Source: Candidatus Aminicenantota bacterium
Lineage (GTDB): Bacteria > Acidobacteriota > Aminicenantia > UBA2199
NCBI GenBank assembly: GCA_018262835.1
Contig: JADFDP010000009.1
Location: 1-48,533, forward strand
Reading direction: 5' to 3'
Length of the DNA stretch: 48,533 nucleotides
Shown here: positions 14,882 to 23,656 of the stretch, piece after piece
Numbering within the stretch: the stretch's first letter is position 1
How the letters are laid out: each line of letters opens with the position of its first letter
Made by a program: the position numbers and the translations under genes
Notes under the pieces: generated by a model
What the model was told of the DNA's origin: nothing
Database searches by the model: none
Seen by the model: only the letters and a program-made list of their open reading frames with translations

Positions 14882-17800
14882 GGGTGATCGATCTCCCGGT
14901 ATATGCGGCTGATGATGGACTTGATCCTGAATTCGGGCGTCAGATGGTCGGAGGTGACCAGCACCTGCTGGAGCTGGCGCTTGATCTCCGCCGGCGGCAG
15001 CAGGTTGCGGCGGTAGAAAGAGTAGAGCAGTTCCAGGACCTCTTCGCGGATCAGGGAGTTGCTGCCCAGGTACAGGCGCTGCAGCCGCGGCAGGTCGCCC
15101 GGGCCGCCCTTGCGGGCCATGAGCCGCAAACAGGCGATCTGTTCATCGAGGCTGCCGCGGTCGAGCCGGCGCTGGATGGTCTTTTGCAATTCGACGTATT
15201 CGCTTTCGCTGATATGCTGCCCCAGGTAATCCATGGCCGCCGCGCGCACCTCGAAATAGCCGTCTTGGAGCAGGCGCAGCAGCAGTTCCTTTATTTCCTG
15301 GTTCCAGAGATGGATGGCTTTGAGGGCGACCAGGGCGTTGCGGCGCATGAAGCCGTTGCCCTGGCCGGCGGCCAGCAGGTCGACCAGGTAGGCGCCCCTG
15401 CTTTTGTCCTTGAACAGGCCGATCAGCTTGATGCCGATATTCTTTATCTCCCAGTTGGGGTTGGAGAGGTACAGGTTGATTTTATAGCGGTATTCCGCCT
15501 TGTAAAATTCCGGATTGGCGGCCACGGTGTCCATGAAGCGAAAAGGCGAAAGCAGGGATACGGGGACACTGGGCCGGCCGCCGCCCCTTTTTTTAAAGAT
15601 CAGGATGCCGGTGTTTTTGAAGATCAGCGACGAAAGAAAGTAAACGGCCGTGCCCATGAAGGTCAGCGACACGCAGAAAATGATGTTTTCGATGGTCCGT
15701 GAGTTGAACTGGATGCGGTTGAAGACGAATTTGGCCTCGATGATGGCGATGACCATCAATAGGCAGGCACTGAAAGTCTTGCCGGCCGCGGAGACCAGTT
15801 CGCCCGTAATGGTCTCCGCGCCCTCGCGCCTCAGTTTGCCCATGACGACCGCGATGCGGACCAGGGCGAAAAGGAGATAGGAAATGGAGGTGGCCAGGGC
15901 GATGCCGGCAAATTGCAAAGGCGTGCGCGCCAGCGAGATGACCAGGGGCACGTGGACGGCCAGCAGGAAAAAGTCGAGGAACATCGAGGTCCGATTTTCC
16001 AGGCGCGCGACGAAGAACCGCGTGGTCAGGGCGTGAACACCCCAGCCGATCAGGCCGATGGAGTAGAATTGCAGGGCCAGGGCCGTGCTGGACACCGCCT
16101 GGGCGCTGAAGTTGAACCTTTCCAGCAGCAGGGACACGATGGGGGTGGCCAGCGTGATCATCAGGATGGAGATGGGGGCCAGCAGGAACAGGTTGAAGCG
16201 CATGCCGTCGAGAAAGAGCTTTTTTGTCTTGTCCTTGTCCATCAGGGCGGTGGATTCGGAAAAATCCATCTGGATCGATCGGTTGACGGTCCGGGCGATC
16301 CATGCCAGCGGCAGGCGGAAGATCTCCATGGCAAAATAGAGGTAGGAAAGCGAGCCGATGCGCAGGGAAGAAGCCAGGAACTTGTCCACCAGCGCCGGGC
16401 TGTTCGTTAAAACCTCGCCCAGCCCGACCGGGGCGAGCTGAGAGGCGTACTTGCGGCCGGCGACGCTGTTGATTTTAAGGGACGGCCGGTAGGTGAACTC
16501 CAGGGCAGGCTGGCTCAAGGTTTTCAGCAGAAAAGGCAGCAGGAAAAGGATTTGCAGCAGACAGCCGAACAGGACGCCGTAGGCCAGGGAAAAAGGGCCA
16601 CTGGCGGGCCGGAACAGGAAAATGCCGAGAATGGCGCCGGCGGCGAACAGCAAGCCCGCCAGCACGACGCTGGCGGACCTTTGAAAAGCCCGCAAATATC
16701 CTGCCAGGATGGCCGCCAGCGTGCCCAGGAACAAGCTGGGAAAGAGGATGCGGGTCATGCGCACGGCGTCCCGGGTCAGGCCATGGGAGGCTAGGCCGGG
16801 AAACAGAATTCCGACAAGGGCCGGAGCCAGAAGCATGCCGGCCGCGGCAAGCAGCAGGGAAAACAGCAGGGTGCAAGTTAGCGGGGGCGATGCGGCTTCC
16901 CAGGCTTTCTTGCGTGGGCCGCGCCGGAACAGGCCTGAAAAGATCGGCATCAAGGCCTTTTCCATGGCTCCGCTGCCCAGCAGCCGGGAGAAGAAACCGG
17001 CAACGGTGCGGGCGATGGAGAAGACGTCCATGGCCCTGCCGGCCCCGAAAATGGCGGCGGCGGTGATCTCGCGGCCGAAAACGAGAAGGCGGGAGGCCTG
17101 GATGGCGGATGCGGGGCCGTTCCGGACGGAAACGGCCAGGTCATCATGGCCGTTGCCCTTGGTCTTTTCCAGGTAACTTTTAAAAATATAGGTGCGGCCG
17201 TCGATGCCGACGCGGTCGTCGGGACTTAAGATTGTCCAGCCGGCGATCTCCCGGTCATTCAACTGGACGCGCCCCTGCCGGCGCCGGATCATGACGGATT
17301 GTTCTTCGTCATTCAGAAACCGGATGTCGAAGCGCACGCTGGAGCCGATGTTCTCCAGAACGACGTCGCTCAGGAAAGTGTTGCCCACGCTGGTGTGGGC
17401 AAACGGCAGTTCAAGGTTTTTTTCCTCTTCCACCGCCTGCAGGTAAAAAACATGGATTTCCTTTTCCGGGCCGCGGTCTTTTTCTATGATGCCTTCGACC
17501 GCATTCAAGATAATCGCGATGCTGTCCGGCCGGTCCATGGCAAGGAGGTTTTTGCGCATCGCGGCCAGTTGCTCGGGCGCGCCAAGGATCTCCGTGATGG
17601 CGTCGTAAAAAGTATCGGGCGCGAGAAAGATCTCGTTCTTTATCCCGCCGCCGCCGACCTCCTCGTAAAGGACCCGGGCGCCGCCAATTTTTTCTATCTC
17701 TCGGGCGTTCAGGATCTGATGGTCGGCCGGCAGGTTGATCTTGGGAACCAGGACGGCCGGCAGGCCCATGGCCGTGATCTCCTGGATGGCTCCGGCGCCG

Positions 17801-18675
17801 GCCCGCGAGACAACCAGGTCGGATAGGGCGTAGATTTCGGCGATGGGGTCGAAATATTCCCTGACCAGCAGCCGGCCCTCGATCTCGGGAGCCAGCCCGT
17901 TCTGCTCCAGGATCTTCACCGTGTCGTCATAGGCCTTGTAATCCTTGCCATAGGCCTTGCCGGTGGACATGATGATGAAAAGGTTGGGCAGGGCCAGCAG
18001 CCGGGGGATGATCGCCGCGGCCGCGCGGTTGATGGTGCGCGCCCCCATGCTGCCGCTGCAGACAAACAGGACGCGGCTGTCCGGGGGGACGTTGAATTTT
18101 TCGCGGCCCTGGGGGTCCCCGCCGAGGGGGTTGTTTTCCTTGCCGCCGCTGCGGATCGACCGGCGCAGCGGATAGCCCGTGGCCACGGCCTTGGCGCCTG
18201 CAAAGAAGGAAGCGGTCGAGGCGAAAGCGACGCCGATCCGGGTGGCGAAGCGGGCGCAGAAAAGGTTGAGCCGGCCGGGGACCGCGTTCTGCTCGTGGAT
18301 AAAGACCTTTTTTTTCAGCAGGGCAGCGGCCAGCAGCACCGGGGCGGCCGCGTAGCCCCCGCTGCCGATGATGATGTCGGGCTTGAATTTGCGCAGGATG
18401 AAAAAACTTTTGACCGTGCCCAGGAAAATGGCGGCCAGGGCGAAAAAGGTTTTCGGAGTCCTGACGTTCTGCGGCAGTCCCCTGGACCGGACATGGACAA
18501 ACTCCATGGGTTGGGAAAGCGCGGGGACGATGCCGGCTTCGCTGCCTTTTTTTGTGCCGACATAGAGGAATTCGGCGTCGGGATACTTGTCCTTCAGGGC
18601 TTCATAGATGGCGATATTGGGATAAACATGGCCGCCGGTGCCGCCGCCGGTAAAGAGAAACCTATACTTCTTCAT
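14878..18675 (-). CDS. MurG / FHA-like / MurJ-like / HEAT-like four-part fusion protein
   Basis: One uninterrupted 1265-residue frame. Residues 1-395 are MurG, the lipid II-forming GlcNAc transferase: GGGTGGHVYPN (10-20), GSGGY (104-108), HEQNAVPG (127-134), SRAGAGAIQE (290-299) and LPADHQILNA (315-324). Residues about 426-503 resemble an FHA beta-sandwich, but the usual phosphothreonine-binding Arg and His seem replaced (GN for GR, RF for RH). Residues about 522-1030 are a multi-helix membrane region of the MurJ (MOP) flippase family, recognised from SRLLVFGREI and FGAGRAMDVF. Residues about 1065-1262 are helical repeats of HEAT type. Eye alignment puts Ser563 and Glu784 where E. coli MurJ has Arg52 and Arg270, so the flippase part is divergent. 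It heads the operon with mraY. Confidence 0.88.
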   Translation of the reverse strand: MKKYRFLFTGGGTGGHVYPNIAIYEALKDKYPDAEFLYVGTKKGSEAGIVPALSQPMEFVHVRSRGLPQNVRTPKTFFALAAIFLGTVKSFFILRKFKPDIIIGSGGYAAAPVLLAAALLKKKVFIHEQNAVPGRLNLFCARFATRIGVAFASTASFFAGAKAVATGYPLRRSIRSGGKENNPLGGDPQGREKFNVPPDSRVLFVCSGSMGARTINRAAAAIIPRLLALPNLFIIMSTGKAYGKDYKAYDDTVKILEQNGLAPEIEGRLLVREYFDPIAEIYALSDLVVSRAGAGAIQEITAMGLPAVLVPKINLPADHQILNAREIEKIGGARVLYEEVGGGGIKNEIFLAPDTFYDAITEILGAPEQLAAMRKNLLAMDRPDSIAIILNAVEGIIEKDRGPEKEIHVFYLQAVEEEKNLELPFAHTSVGNTFLSDVVLENIGSSVRFDIRFLNDEEQSVMIRRRQGRVQLNDREIAGWTILSPDDRVGIDGRTYIFKSYLEKTKGNGHDDLAVSVRNGPASAIQASRLLVFGREITAAAIFGAGRAMDVFSIARTVAGFFSRLLGSGAMEKALMPIFSGLFRRGPRKKAWEAASPPLTCTLLFSLLLAAAGMLLAPALVGILFPGLASHGLTRDAVRMTRILFPSLFLGTLAAILAGYLRAFQRSASVVLAGLLFAAGAILGIFLFRPASGPFSLAYGVLFGCLLQILFLLPFLLKTLSQPALEFTYRPSLKINSVAGRKYASQLAPVGLGEVLTNSPALVDKFLASSLRIGSLSYLYFAMEIFRLPLAWIARTVNRSIQMDFSESTALMDKDKTKKLFLDGMRFNLFLLAPISILMITLATPIVSLLLERFNFSAQAVSSTALALQFYSIGLIGWGVHALTTRFFVARLENRTSMFLDFFLLAVHVPLVISLARTPLQFAGIALATSISYLLFALVRIAVVMGKLRREGAETITGELVSAAGKTFSACLLMVIAIIEAKFVFNRIQFNSRTIENIIFCVSLTFMGTAVYFLSSLIFKNTGILIFKKRGGGRPSVPVSLLSPFRFMDTVAANPEFYKAEYRYKINLYLSNPNWEIKNIGIKLIGLFKDKSRGAYLVDLLAAGQGNGFMRRNALVALKAIHLWNQEIKELLLRLLQDGYFEVRAAAMDYLGQHISESEYVELQKTIQRRLDRGSLDEQIACLRLMARKGGPGDLPRLQRLYLGSNSLIREEVLELLYSFYRRNLLPPAEIKRQLQQVLVTSDHLTPEFRIKSIISRIYREIDHP

Positions 18676-18733
18676 TTTGATTTATCGGGACTTATTATAC
18701 CTTAACGGACCATGAAATAATAGGGTGAATGCA

Positions 18734-18921
18734 GGTTCGATGTTCGAGGTTCGAAGTTCGAAGTTGTAGGAGAATAACATGAGTTATAAAAGAATTTTCG
18801 ATCGATTTGCAGTTTAAAAAAATACGACTATTGGTTTTTTGACATTGAACCTCGACCTTCGAACATCGAGCGTCGTATAGTGCTTTTTAACGTCGAACCT
18901 CGAACTTCGAACATCGAACTT
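18734..18921. repeat. TTCGAWG-type heptamer inverted-repeat element
   Basis: The left arm (about 18734-18766) is tandem TTCGATG/TTCGAGG/TTCGAAG units ending in GTTGTAGGAG. Right arms of the inverted sense (CTCGACC, TTCGAAC, ATCGAAC) lie at about 18845-18873 and 18892-18921. The core is AT-rich and carries no gene. It separates the divergent murG-fusion and ispD genes and ends where the ispD promoter begins. Confidence 0.78.
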
Positions 18922-18948
18922 TTCATTCAGGTTCTAATAGATTATAAT
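18920..18948 (+). promoter_or_regulatory. Promoter for ispD, predicting a leaderless mRNA
   Basis: A perfect -10 TATAAT at 18943-18948 lies 6 bp before the ispD ATG, so transcription should start at about the A of the start codon. The -35 region 17 bp upstream (TTTTCA, 18920-18925) is weak and overlaps the end of the heptamer arm. There is no Shine-Dalgarno site. Confidence 0.6.
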
Positions 18949-18954
18949 CTCTAA

Positions 18955-19647
18955 ATGAACACCATAGCCGTAATCCTGGCCGCGGGCTCGGGGGATAGGT
19001 TCAAAAGCCCCCTGCCCAAGCAGTTTTTGCAGATCGCCGGCCGCTCGCTGCTCGAAATATGCCTGGAACGCTTCCGTGACCATCGCGGCATTGACGGCAT
19101 CCTATTGGTTTCCCCGGCCGACCGCCTGGCCATGGTGGAAAAAGTGGTTGCCGACGGACCTTTCCCCAAGGTCATCAGGGTTCTGGCCGGCGGCAGGACA
19201 CGACAGGAATCCTCGGCGATCGGCATTGCCGCCGTTCCGGAAGGGGCGGAGAACGTGCTGGTCCACGATGCCGCCCGGGCGCTGGTCCCGGTTGAGGTCA
19301 TCACCAGGGTCCTGGAAGCGCTGTCTCGCCACCGGGCGGTCATGCCTGTTCTTCCGGTCAGCGATACGACCATCCGCATCGACGATGCCGGAGTGGTGGC
19401 GGCCGTTCTCGACCGCGGCAAGCTTCGCCGGGTGCAGACGCCGCAGGGGTTCAAGCTGGAGCTCATACGCCTGGCCCACGAAAAGGCGCGCGCCGGCGGC
19501 GTGACCGATGCCAGCGACGATTGCTCTTTGGTGTTGCGCTTTGCGCTCGCACCGGTGGTCACGGTCGAGGGTGCGGCCAGCAATATCAAGATCACCTACC
19601 CGCAGGACCTGGCCATAGCCGAAGCGATCTTAAAAGTTCGAAGCTAG
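18955..19647 (+). CDS. ispD: 2-C-methyl-D-erythritol 4-phosphate cytidylyltransferase
   Basis: Cytosolic enzyme of the MEP isoprenoid pathway that makes CDP-methylerythritol from CTP and MEP. The 230-residue protein has the nucleotide-binding ILAAGSGDRF at the N-terminus, PKQF, VHDAARALV, TPQGF and a TDASDDCSL segment, all in family order and at normal length. The last residues (VRS) are encoded by a GTTCGAAGC repeat unit, so a heptamer array meets or forms the 3' end. It faces the histidine kinase gene convergently across a TTCGAWG element. IspF is not fused or adjacent. Confidence 0.93.
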   Translation: MNTIAVILAAGSGDRFKSPLPKQFLQIAGRSLLEICLERFRDHRGIDGILLVSPADRLAMVEKVVADGPFPKVIRVLAGGRTRQESSAIGIAAVPEGAENVLVHDAARALVPVEVITRVLEALSRHRAVMPVLPVSDTTIRIDDAGVVAAVLDRGKLRRVQTPQGFKLELIRLAHEKARAGGVTDASDDCSLVLRFALAPVVTVEGAASNIKITYPQDLAIAEAILKVRS

Positions 19648-19673
19648 AAGTTCCAGGCCCAGGGCATGAAATG

Positions 19674-19790
19674 ATGTTCGAGGTTCGATGTTCGATGTTG
19701 TAAGAAAGCGTGCAAAAGCAAAATCCATTTGGCATAATAAAAAAAGATTTCAAACTACATCTTTTTATTTAACTTCGAACATCGAACCTG
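19674..19790. repeat. TTCGAWG-type heptamer inverted-repeat element
   Basis: The left arm is TTCGAGG/TTCGATG units followed by GTTGTAAGAAA (about 19674-19710). The right arm TATTTAACTTCGAACATCGA begins near 19765. The core of about 55 bp is AT-rich without an ORF. GTTGTAAGAAA is the reverse complement of the TTTCTTACAAC that opens the right arm of other copies, so this copy is in the reverse orientation. It lies between convergent genes, where a hairpin could end transcription both ways. Confidence 0.75.
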
Positions 19791-19801
19791 CAATGGTTTT
19801 G

Positions 19802-21295
19802 TTATATGTAAAACACGATCCTGAACTTCGCTCCGCCCGCGCTCTCCAGCAACTGAATGTCTCCGTTCAAAGCGCTGACCAGCTTCTTGACCGTGGCCAG
19901 GCCCATGCCGGTGCCCTTGTCGCGGGTGCTGAAGAACGGCAGCCAGATCCGGTCGCGGATGGCTGCGGCGATGCCGGGCCCGTCGTCGGCCAGCGTCAGC
20001 GAGGGAGTCGCCGCGGTGGAGAATTCCACCCTCAGGCGCTTGGCGCCCGCCTGCTTGGCGTTGAGGACCAGATTGGAAAAAATGACGTTGAGCAGCAGCG
20101 GATCGCTTTTCAGGTGCAAGGCGCCATCCGGCAGGTCGAGGGCCATTTCCTGGGCGGCCGCGGCCGCGGCGATCACCTTGCCGACATCGGTTTTCTTGCG
20201 GCTGATCTTTTCCACCGGCCGGGCGAACTGCAGAAAGCTTTCCATCATCTGGCTCAAAAAATTGATCTCGCGGGTGATCTTGCGCGTTTTTTCCGGTTCC
20301 GTGCGCATGGCCTTGCTGTAGCCCAGGATGACCCCCAATGAATTGCGGATCTCGTGGGCCAGGGCCGCGGCCATTTCACCGAGCATCATCAGGTTGGCGT
20401 TCTGGCGCTCGATCTTTTCCTTTTTCCTTTCGGAGCTGATGTCGCGGACCAGAACCAGGCGGCCGCTGTCCGCGACGGGCACCACGTCGACGTAAAAAAT
20501 CTGGGAACCGCTTTCGATCTCGGCGGAATTTTTCTTTTCACTGCCCTGGATGAAGGCGGTAAGCCCTGGATGTCCCTGCAGAACCGACGCCAGGGAATTG
20601 TTCTTGGCGCTGGCCAAACTGCGGTTGAACAGTTTCTGCGCCGCGGGATTGAATATTTCGATCTGGTTGCTGGCGGAGATGAATATCACGCCCAGGTGGA
20701 CGGTATTGATGATGCTCTTGTTCAACTCCCCTTTTTGGAAAGTGGAGCGGCTCTGCTCGGCAACCTGGTTCTGCAGCTCCAGCTGCGCATTTTTCATGTC
20801 GACCAGGTAGTCCTGGAAAATGGAGCCGGTGCCGGAGCCTCCTTCCGGTTCCCTTTTCTTCAGCAGCACGATTAGGTAAACGCCGCAGGCGACGATAAAA
20901 ATTCCCAGGAAAATGATCAAAGCCGAAAGGATTTTTTTCAGCTGGCGGAGAGCGTCCAGCTGGCGCGACTGGATGGTCTTTTTAAAAAGCAGGCCCGATT
21001 TGCCGTCCAGCGACTTGCGGATCAGCAAAAGCTGTCCCTTTCCCGCCGGGATGACCCGCCGGGAACTTTCCGCGCCGGGCATGGGCAGGACCTGGTCGAA
21101 ATAATTTGCCCGGCCCGCGCCGGGCAGGCGCCGGAGCGATCTTTGCATGTGCAGCTCGGCCTGCAGATCGCTTTGAGCGATGATGGCCGCGATCTCGTTT
21201 TTTTCCAGGCTCGTGAAAAGGGCGCGCATGTTCTCGAAGACGAACAGGGCCAGGATCTGGATGACCATGACCAGCACCAGAAAACTTTTTTTCAT
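19802..21295 (-). CDS. Membrane sensor histidine kinase with PAS domain (NtrB-like)
   Basis: A 497-residue two-component sensor. A transmembrane helix at about 5-22, an extracytoplasmic sensor of about 100 residues and a second helix at about 121-145 are followed by a PAS domain (about 192-285). The dimerisation helix has phospho-acceptor His314 in ALAHEIRNSLGVI. The ATPase domain has the N box (NLVLNAKQ), DDGPGI (437-442) and GTGMGLA (461-467). No response regulator is adjacent. It is the last gene of a minus-strand operon and overlaps the prepilin peptidase gene by 4 bp, so a link to pilus or secretion control is possible but only inferred from position. Confidence 0.9.
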   Translation of the reverse strand: MKKSFLVLVMVIQILALFVFENMRALFTSLEKNEIAAIIAQSDLQAELHMQRSLRRLPGAGRANYFDQVLPMPGAESSRRVIPAGKGQLLLIRKSLDGKSGLLFKKTIQSRQLDALRQLKKILSALIIFLGIFIVACGVYLIVLLKKREPEGGSGTGSIFQDYLVDMKNAQLELQNQVAEQSRSTFQKGELNKSIINTVHLGVIFISASNQIEIFNPAAQKLFNRSLASAKNNSLASVLQGHPGLTAFIQGSEKKNSAEIESGSQIFYVDVVPVADSGRLVLVRDISSERKKEKIERQNANLMMLGEMAAALAHEIRNSLGVILGYSKAMRTEPEKTRKITREINFLSQMMESFLQFARPVEKISRKKTDVGKVIAAAAAAQEMALDLPDGALHLKSDPLLLNVIFSNLVLNAKQAGAKRLRVEFSTAATPSLTLADDGPGIAAAIRDRIWLPFFSTRDKGTGMGLATVKKLVSALNGDIQLLESAGGAKFRIVFYI

Positions 21296-22059
21296 GTCAG
21301 GAGCCAGAGCGAGCCGATCCAGTCCAGGACGGCGTCGCCCCAGAACAGGGAGACGAAGCTGCCCAGGCTCAGGAACGGGCCGAAAGGCAGAGCCAGCCTG
21401 AGATTTTTTTTCCTGAAGACGATCATGAAGACCCCCACCAGCAGGCCGGAGAGCGAAGCCAGGAAAACGGCCACCGCCAGCCGGCGCGGCCCCAGAAAAA
21501 GGCCCATGAACAGCGCCATTTTGATGTCGCCGAAGCCCAGCCCCTCGATCTTTCTGACCTTAAGGTAAAAATAATACAGGCCGGCGAAAAACAGCGCCCC
21601 GCCCAGGCCGCCCAGCAAGGCTGCCAGCTGGCCGACTTCGGGATTGAAGAATGAATAGATGAAAAAAAAAGCGGCGCCGCTGTAGGTGAGCTCATCGGGG
21701 AGGATCATGTGCTTGCTGTCGATGGCCGCCAGGGCGATCAGCAAACAGATGAATACGGCGCTGGCCGCAGCCTGCGGCGTCAGCCCGTAATGGCGGACCG
21801 CCAGCCAGAAGCCGAAAGCGCAAAACCCCTCGACCAACGGGTATTGGGGTGATATTCTGCCGCGGCAGGCGCGGCAGCGGCCCATTAAAAAAACATAGCT
21901 CAGCAGCGGGATGTTGAAATAAAAAGGAATGGCGGCGTTGCAGCGCGGGCAATGCGAGGGCGGGAAAGCCACGCTTTCTCCCAGCGGCAGGCGGTGGATC
22001 ACCACGTTCAAAAAACTGCCGATGATCAAGCCGAAAATGATGGTCAGCGCCGTTTCCAT
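21292..22059 (-). CDS. pilD: Prepilin leader peptidase / N-methyltransferase
   Basis: Inner-membrane aspartyl protease that cleaves and methylates type IV pilin and type II secretion pseudopilin precursors. The 255-residue protein has the N-terminal DiS_P_DiS zinc-type motif with C37-x2-C40 and C62-x2-C65, GSFLNVVIHRLP near the start, and the catalytic aspartates D114 (AIDSKHMILPDE) and D178 (GLGFGDIK). All family landmarks are present, so it should be bifunctional. No pilin genes are in the window. The start overlaps the end of the upstream TPR gene by 16 bp. Confidence 0.94.
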   Translation of the reverse strand: METALTIIFGLIIGSFLNVVIHRLPLGESVAFPPSHCPRCNAAIPFYFNIPLLSYVFLMGRCRACRGRISPQYPLVEGFCAFGFWLAVRHYGLTPQAAASAVFICLLIALAAIDSKHMILPDELTYSGAAFFFIYSFFNPEVGQLAALLGGLGGALFFAGLYYFYLKVRKIEGLGFGDIKMALFMGLFLGPRRLAVAVFLASLSGLLVGVFMIVFRKKNLRLALPFGPFLSLGSFVSLFWGDAVLDWIGSLWLLT

Positions 22060-22889
22060 CGGAATATCCTCGCGGCGGTGACCGTGCCCTTTTCGGGATC
22101 GTAGATATAGTCGTTGCCTGAAAAATCGCTGGGCAGGGCGCTGACCAGCCTGGCTTTGATCAGCTCGACCAGGGATGACGGCCAGCGGCGGAAATTTTCA
22201 CGGAACCTGGCGATCTTTTCCTCGAGCAAACCCGTATCGATTTCGGACTTGATCTGGTAAAGGTGGTTGAAGGCCGCGGCTTTTTCCATGGCGTCGCCGG
22301 CATTTTCGTAAATTTCAAGCCACATCCGGTAGGCCGCCCCGGGGTCGTCGTTCAGATACACCAGGTGGGCTTTCCAGCGCTTGACAAAAGCCGGGGCGCC
22401 GGGCTTGGCCGCGGCCCGCTGGTAATAAAACTCGGCCTTGGGGTAATCCTTCAAGAATTTAAAGCAGTAGTAACCGGCGTCCTGGTCGAAAAACCATTCG
22501 TCTGGATTGTGACGCGAGCCCTTGTCCAGCAGGCGCAAGGCCATGGGAATATCCCGGGCTTCGTAGACCATGATCAGCGAACCGATGATGTAAGGCTCTT
22601 TGTACTGCGGCGAGATATCGGTGATGGTGTCGTACACCCTTTCCAAAAAATCGAAGCGGTTGGTCAGGTAGGTGGCGGAATAAAACTGAATGGACCAGAT
22701 GAACAGCAGGTCGGCGGCCAGGTTGCTGTAGCCGAAGGAGAGTGTCTTCAGCGCCTTGCCGGACGGCAGGGAAACAAAGGTGGCGCGGTCGCCGAAGTAG
22801 TTGACCGTGGCATCGTAGCGGTTCTGCATTCCGGCTGCCAGCAACAGGCCGGCCATGAAAATGACCGCCAGCAGCCGGCCCGGGATCAT
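22044..22889 (-). CDS. Membrane-anchored TPR-like protein, function unknown
   Basis: A 281-residue protein with an N-terminal hydrophobic anchor or signal (about 5-20) followed by helical pairs with TPR-like spacing (LAADLLFIWSIQFYSATY, EPYIIGSLIMVYEARDIPMA, DYPKAEFYYQRAAAKPGAP). The last 40 residues form a short beta-type end (NDYIYDPEKGTVTAARI). It sits between an ABC permease (4-bp overlap) and pilD (16-bp overlap), so it is translated with them. It may be an accessory or assembly factor of the ABC exporter. No enzyme motif recognised. Confidence 0.75.
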   Translation of the reverse strand: MIPGRLLAVIFMAGLLLAAGMQNRYDATVNYFGDRATFVSLPSGKALKTLSFGYSNLAADLLFIWSIQFYSATYLTNRFDFLERVYDTITDISPQYKEPYIIGSLIMVYEARDIPMALRLLDKGSRHNPDEWFFDQDAGYYCFKFLKDYPKAEFYYQRAAAKPGAPAFVKRWKAHLVYLNDDPGAAYRMWLEIYENAGDAMEKAAAFNHLYQIKSEIDTGLLEEKIARFRENFRRWPSSLVELIKARLVSALPSDFSGNDYIYDPEKGTVTAARIFRWKRR

Positions 22890-23656
22890 TGGAATTCCCT
22901 TCTGCGGAAGATCAGGATGGTGACGGCCAGCAGCGCCAGGATATAGGCCAGGGCATAGAGAACGGAAAACAGGATGGTCCAGGGGTTGAACGCCGTGTTC
23001 AGCACCACTTCGTTCTTGATGTTGAACTTGTCCAGGTTGGGCAGTAGGTAGTAGAGGCCTTGCATGAAATGCTTCCAGAACGGGACGCGCAGGACCGTCT
23101 TGAATTCATTGAACGTCCACATGATGTGGCCGATCAGGTAAAGCGAAACCGTGAAAATGAAGGAGAGGATCGGGGTGGTAAATGAGGAAAAGAGCAGGGA
23201 AATGGCCACGATGACCAGAAGTTCCAGGAACAGCATGAAGAAATAGAGAATAATCTTGAGGTCGAAGCCGCCGCCGCTCATCCAGACGAACAGAAAAAAA
23301 ATGCCGGCCATGGCCGCCAGCGCCGTCAGCATGGTCAGGGCCAGTCCCAGGAACTTGCCGATGATGAACTGGTCGCGGGAGACCGGCTTGCTCAGGATGT
23401 TGAAAATGGTCTTTTTTTCAATTTCCTTGTAGACCAGGTTGATGCCGGTGAAGATGGCGATCAGGACACAGAAGAAATTGACGGCCGCCAGGCCGGTGTC
23501 CTTCAGGACCTTCATGGCGTCGCCCAGGGTCAAAAAACTGATCAGCTTGGAACTGAGGGCGAACAGGATGCCGAAAAAAACCAGCAGGTAAAACATCTTG
23601 TTGCGCGCCGATTCCTTGAAGGTGTTGATGGCGATGCCCTTCATGCTCATTTTCAT
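22886..23656 (-). CDS. ABC-2 type transporter permease
   Basis: A 256-residue integral membrane protein with six hydrophobic helices typical of ABC-2 (NosY/CcmB-like) permeases. The N-terminal MKGIAINTFKESARNKMFY is the characteristic amphipathic segment before helix 1, and KPVSRDQFIIGKFLGL is the conserved coupling-type loop after helix 2. It works with the ATPase encoded directly upstream (4-bp overlap). Substrate unknown; such pairs export lipids, drugs or gliding or cell-surface components. Confidence 0.87.
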   Translation of the reverse strand: MKMSMKGIAINTFKESARNKMFYLLVFFGILFALSSKLISFLTLGDAMKVLKDTGLAAVNFFCVLIAIFTGINLVYKEIEKKTIFNILSKPVSRDQFIIGKFLGLALTMLTALAAMAGIFFLFVWMSGGGFDLKIILYFFMLFLELLVIVAISLLFSSFTTPILSFIFTVSLYLIGHIMWTFNEFKTVLRVPFWKHFMQGLYYLLPNLDKFNIKNEVVLNTAFNPWTILFSVLYALAYILALLAVTILIFRRREFQ

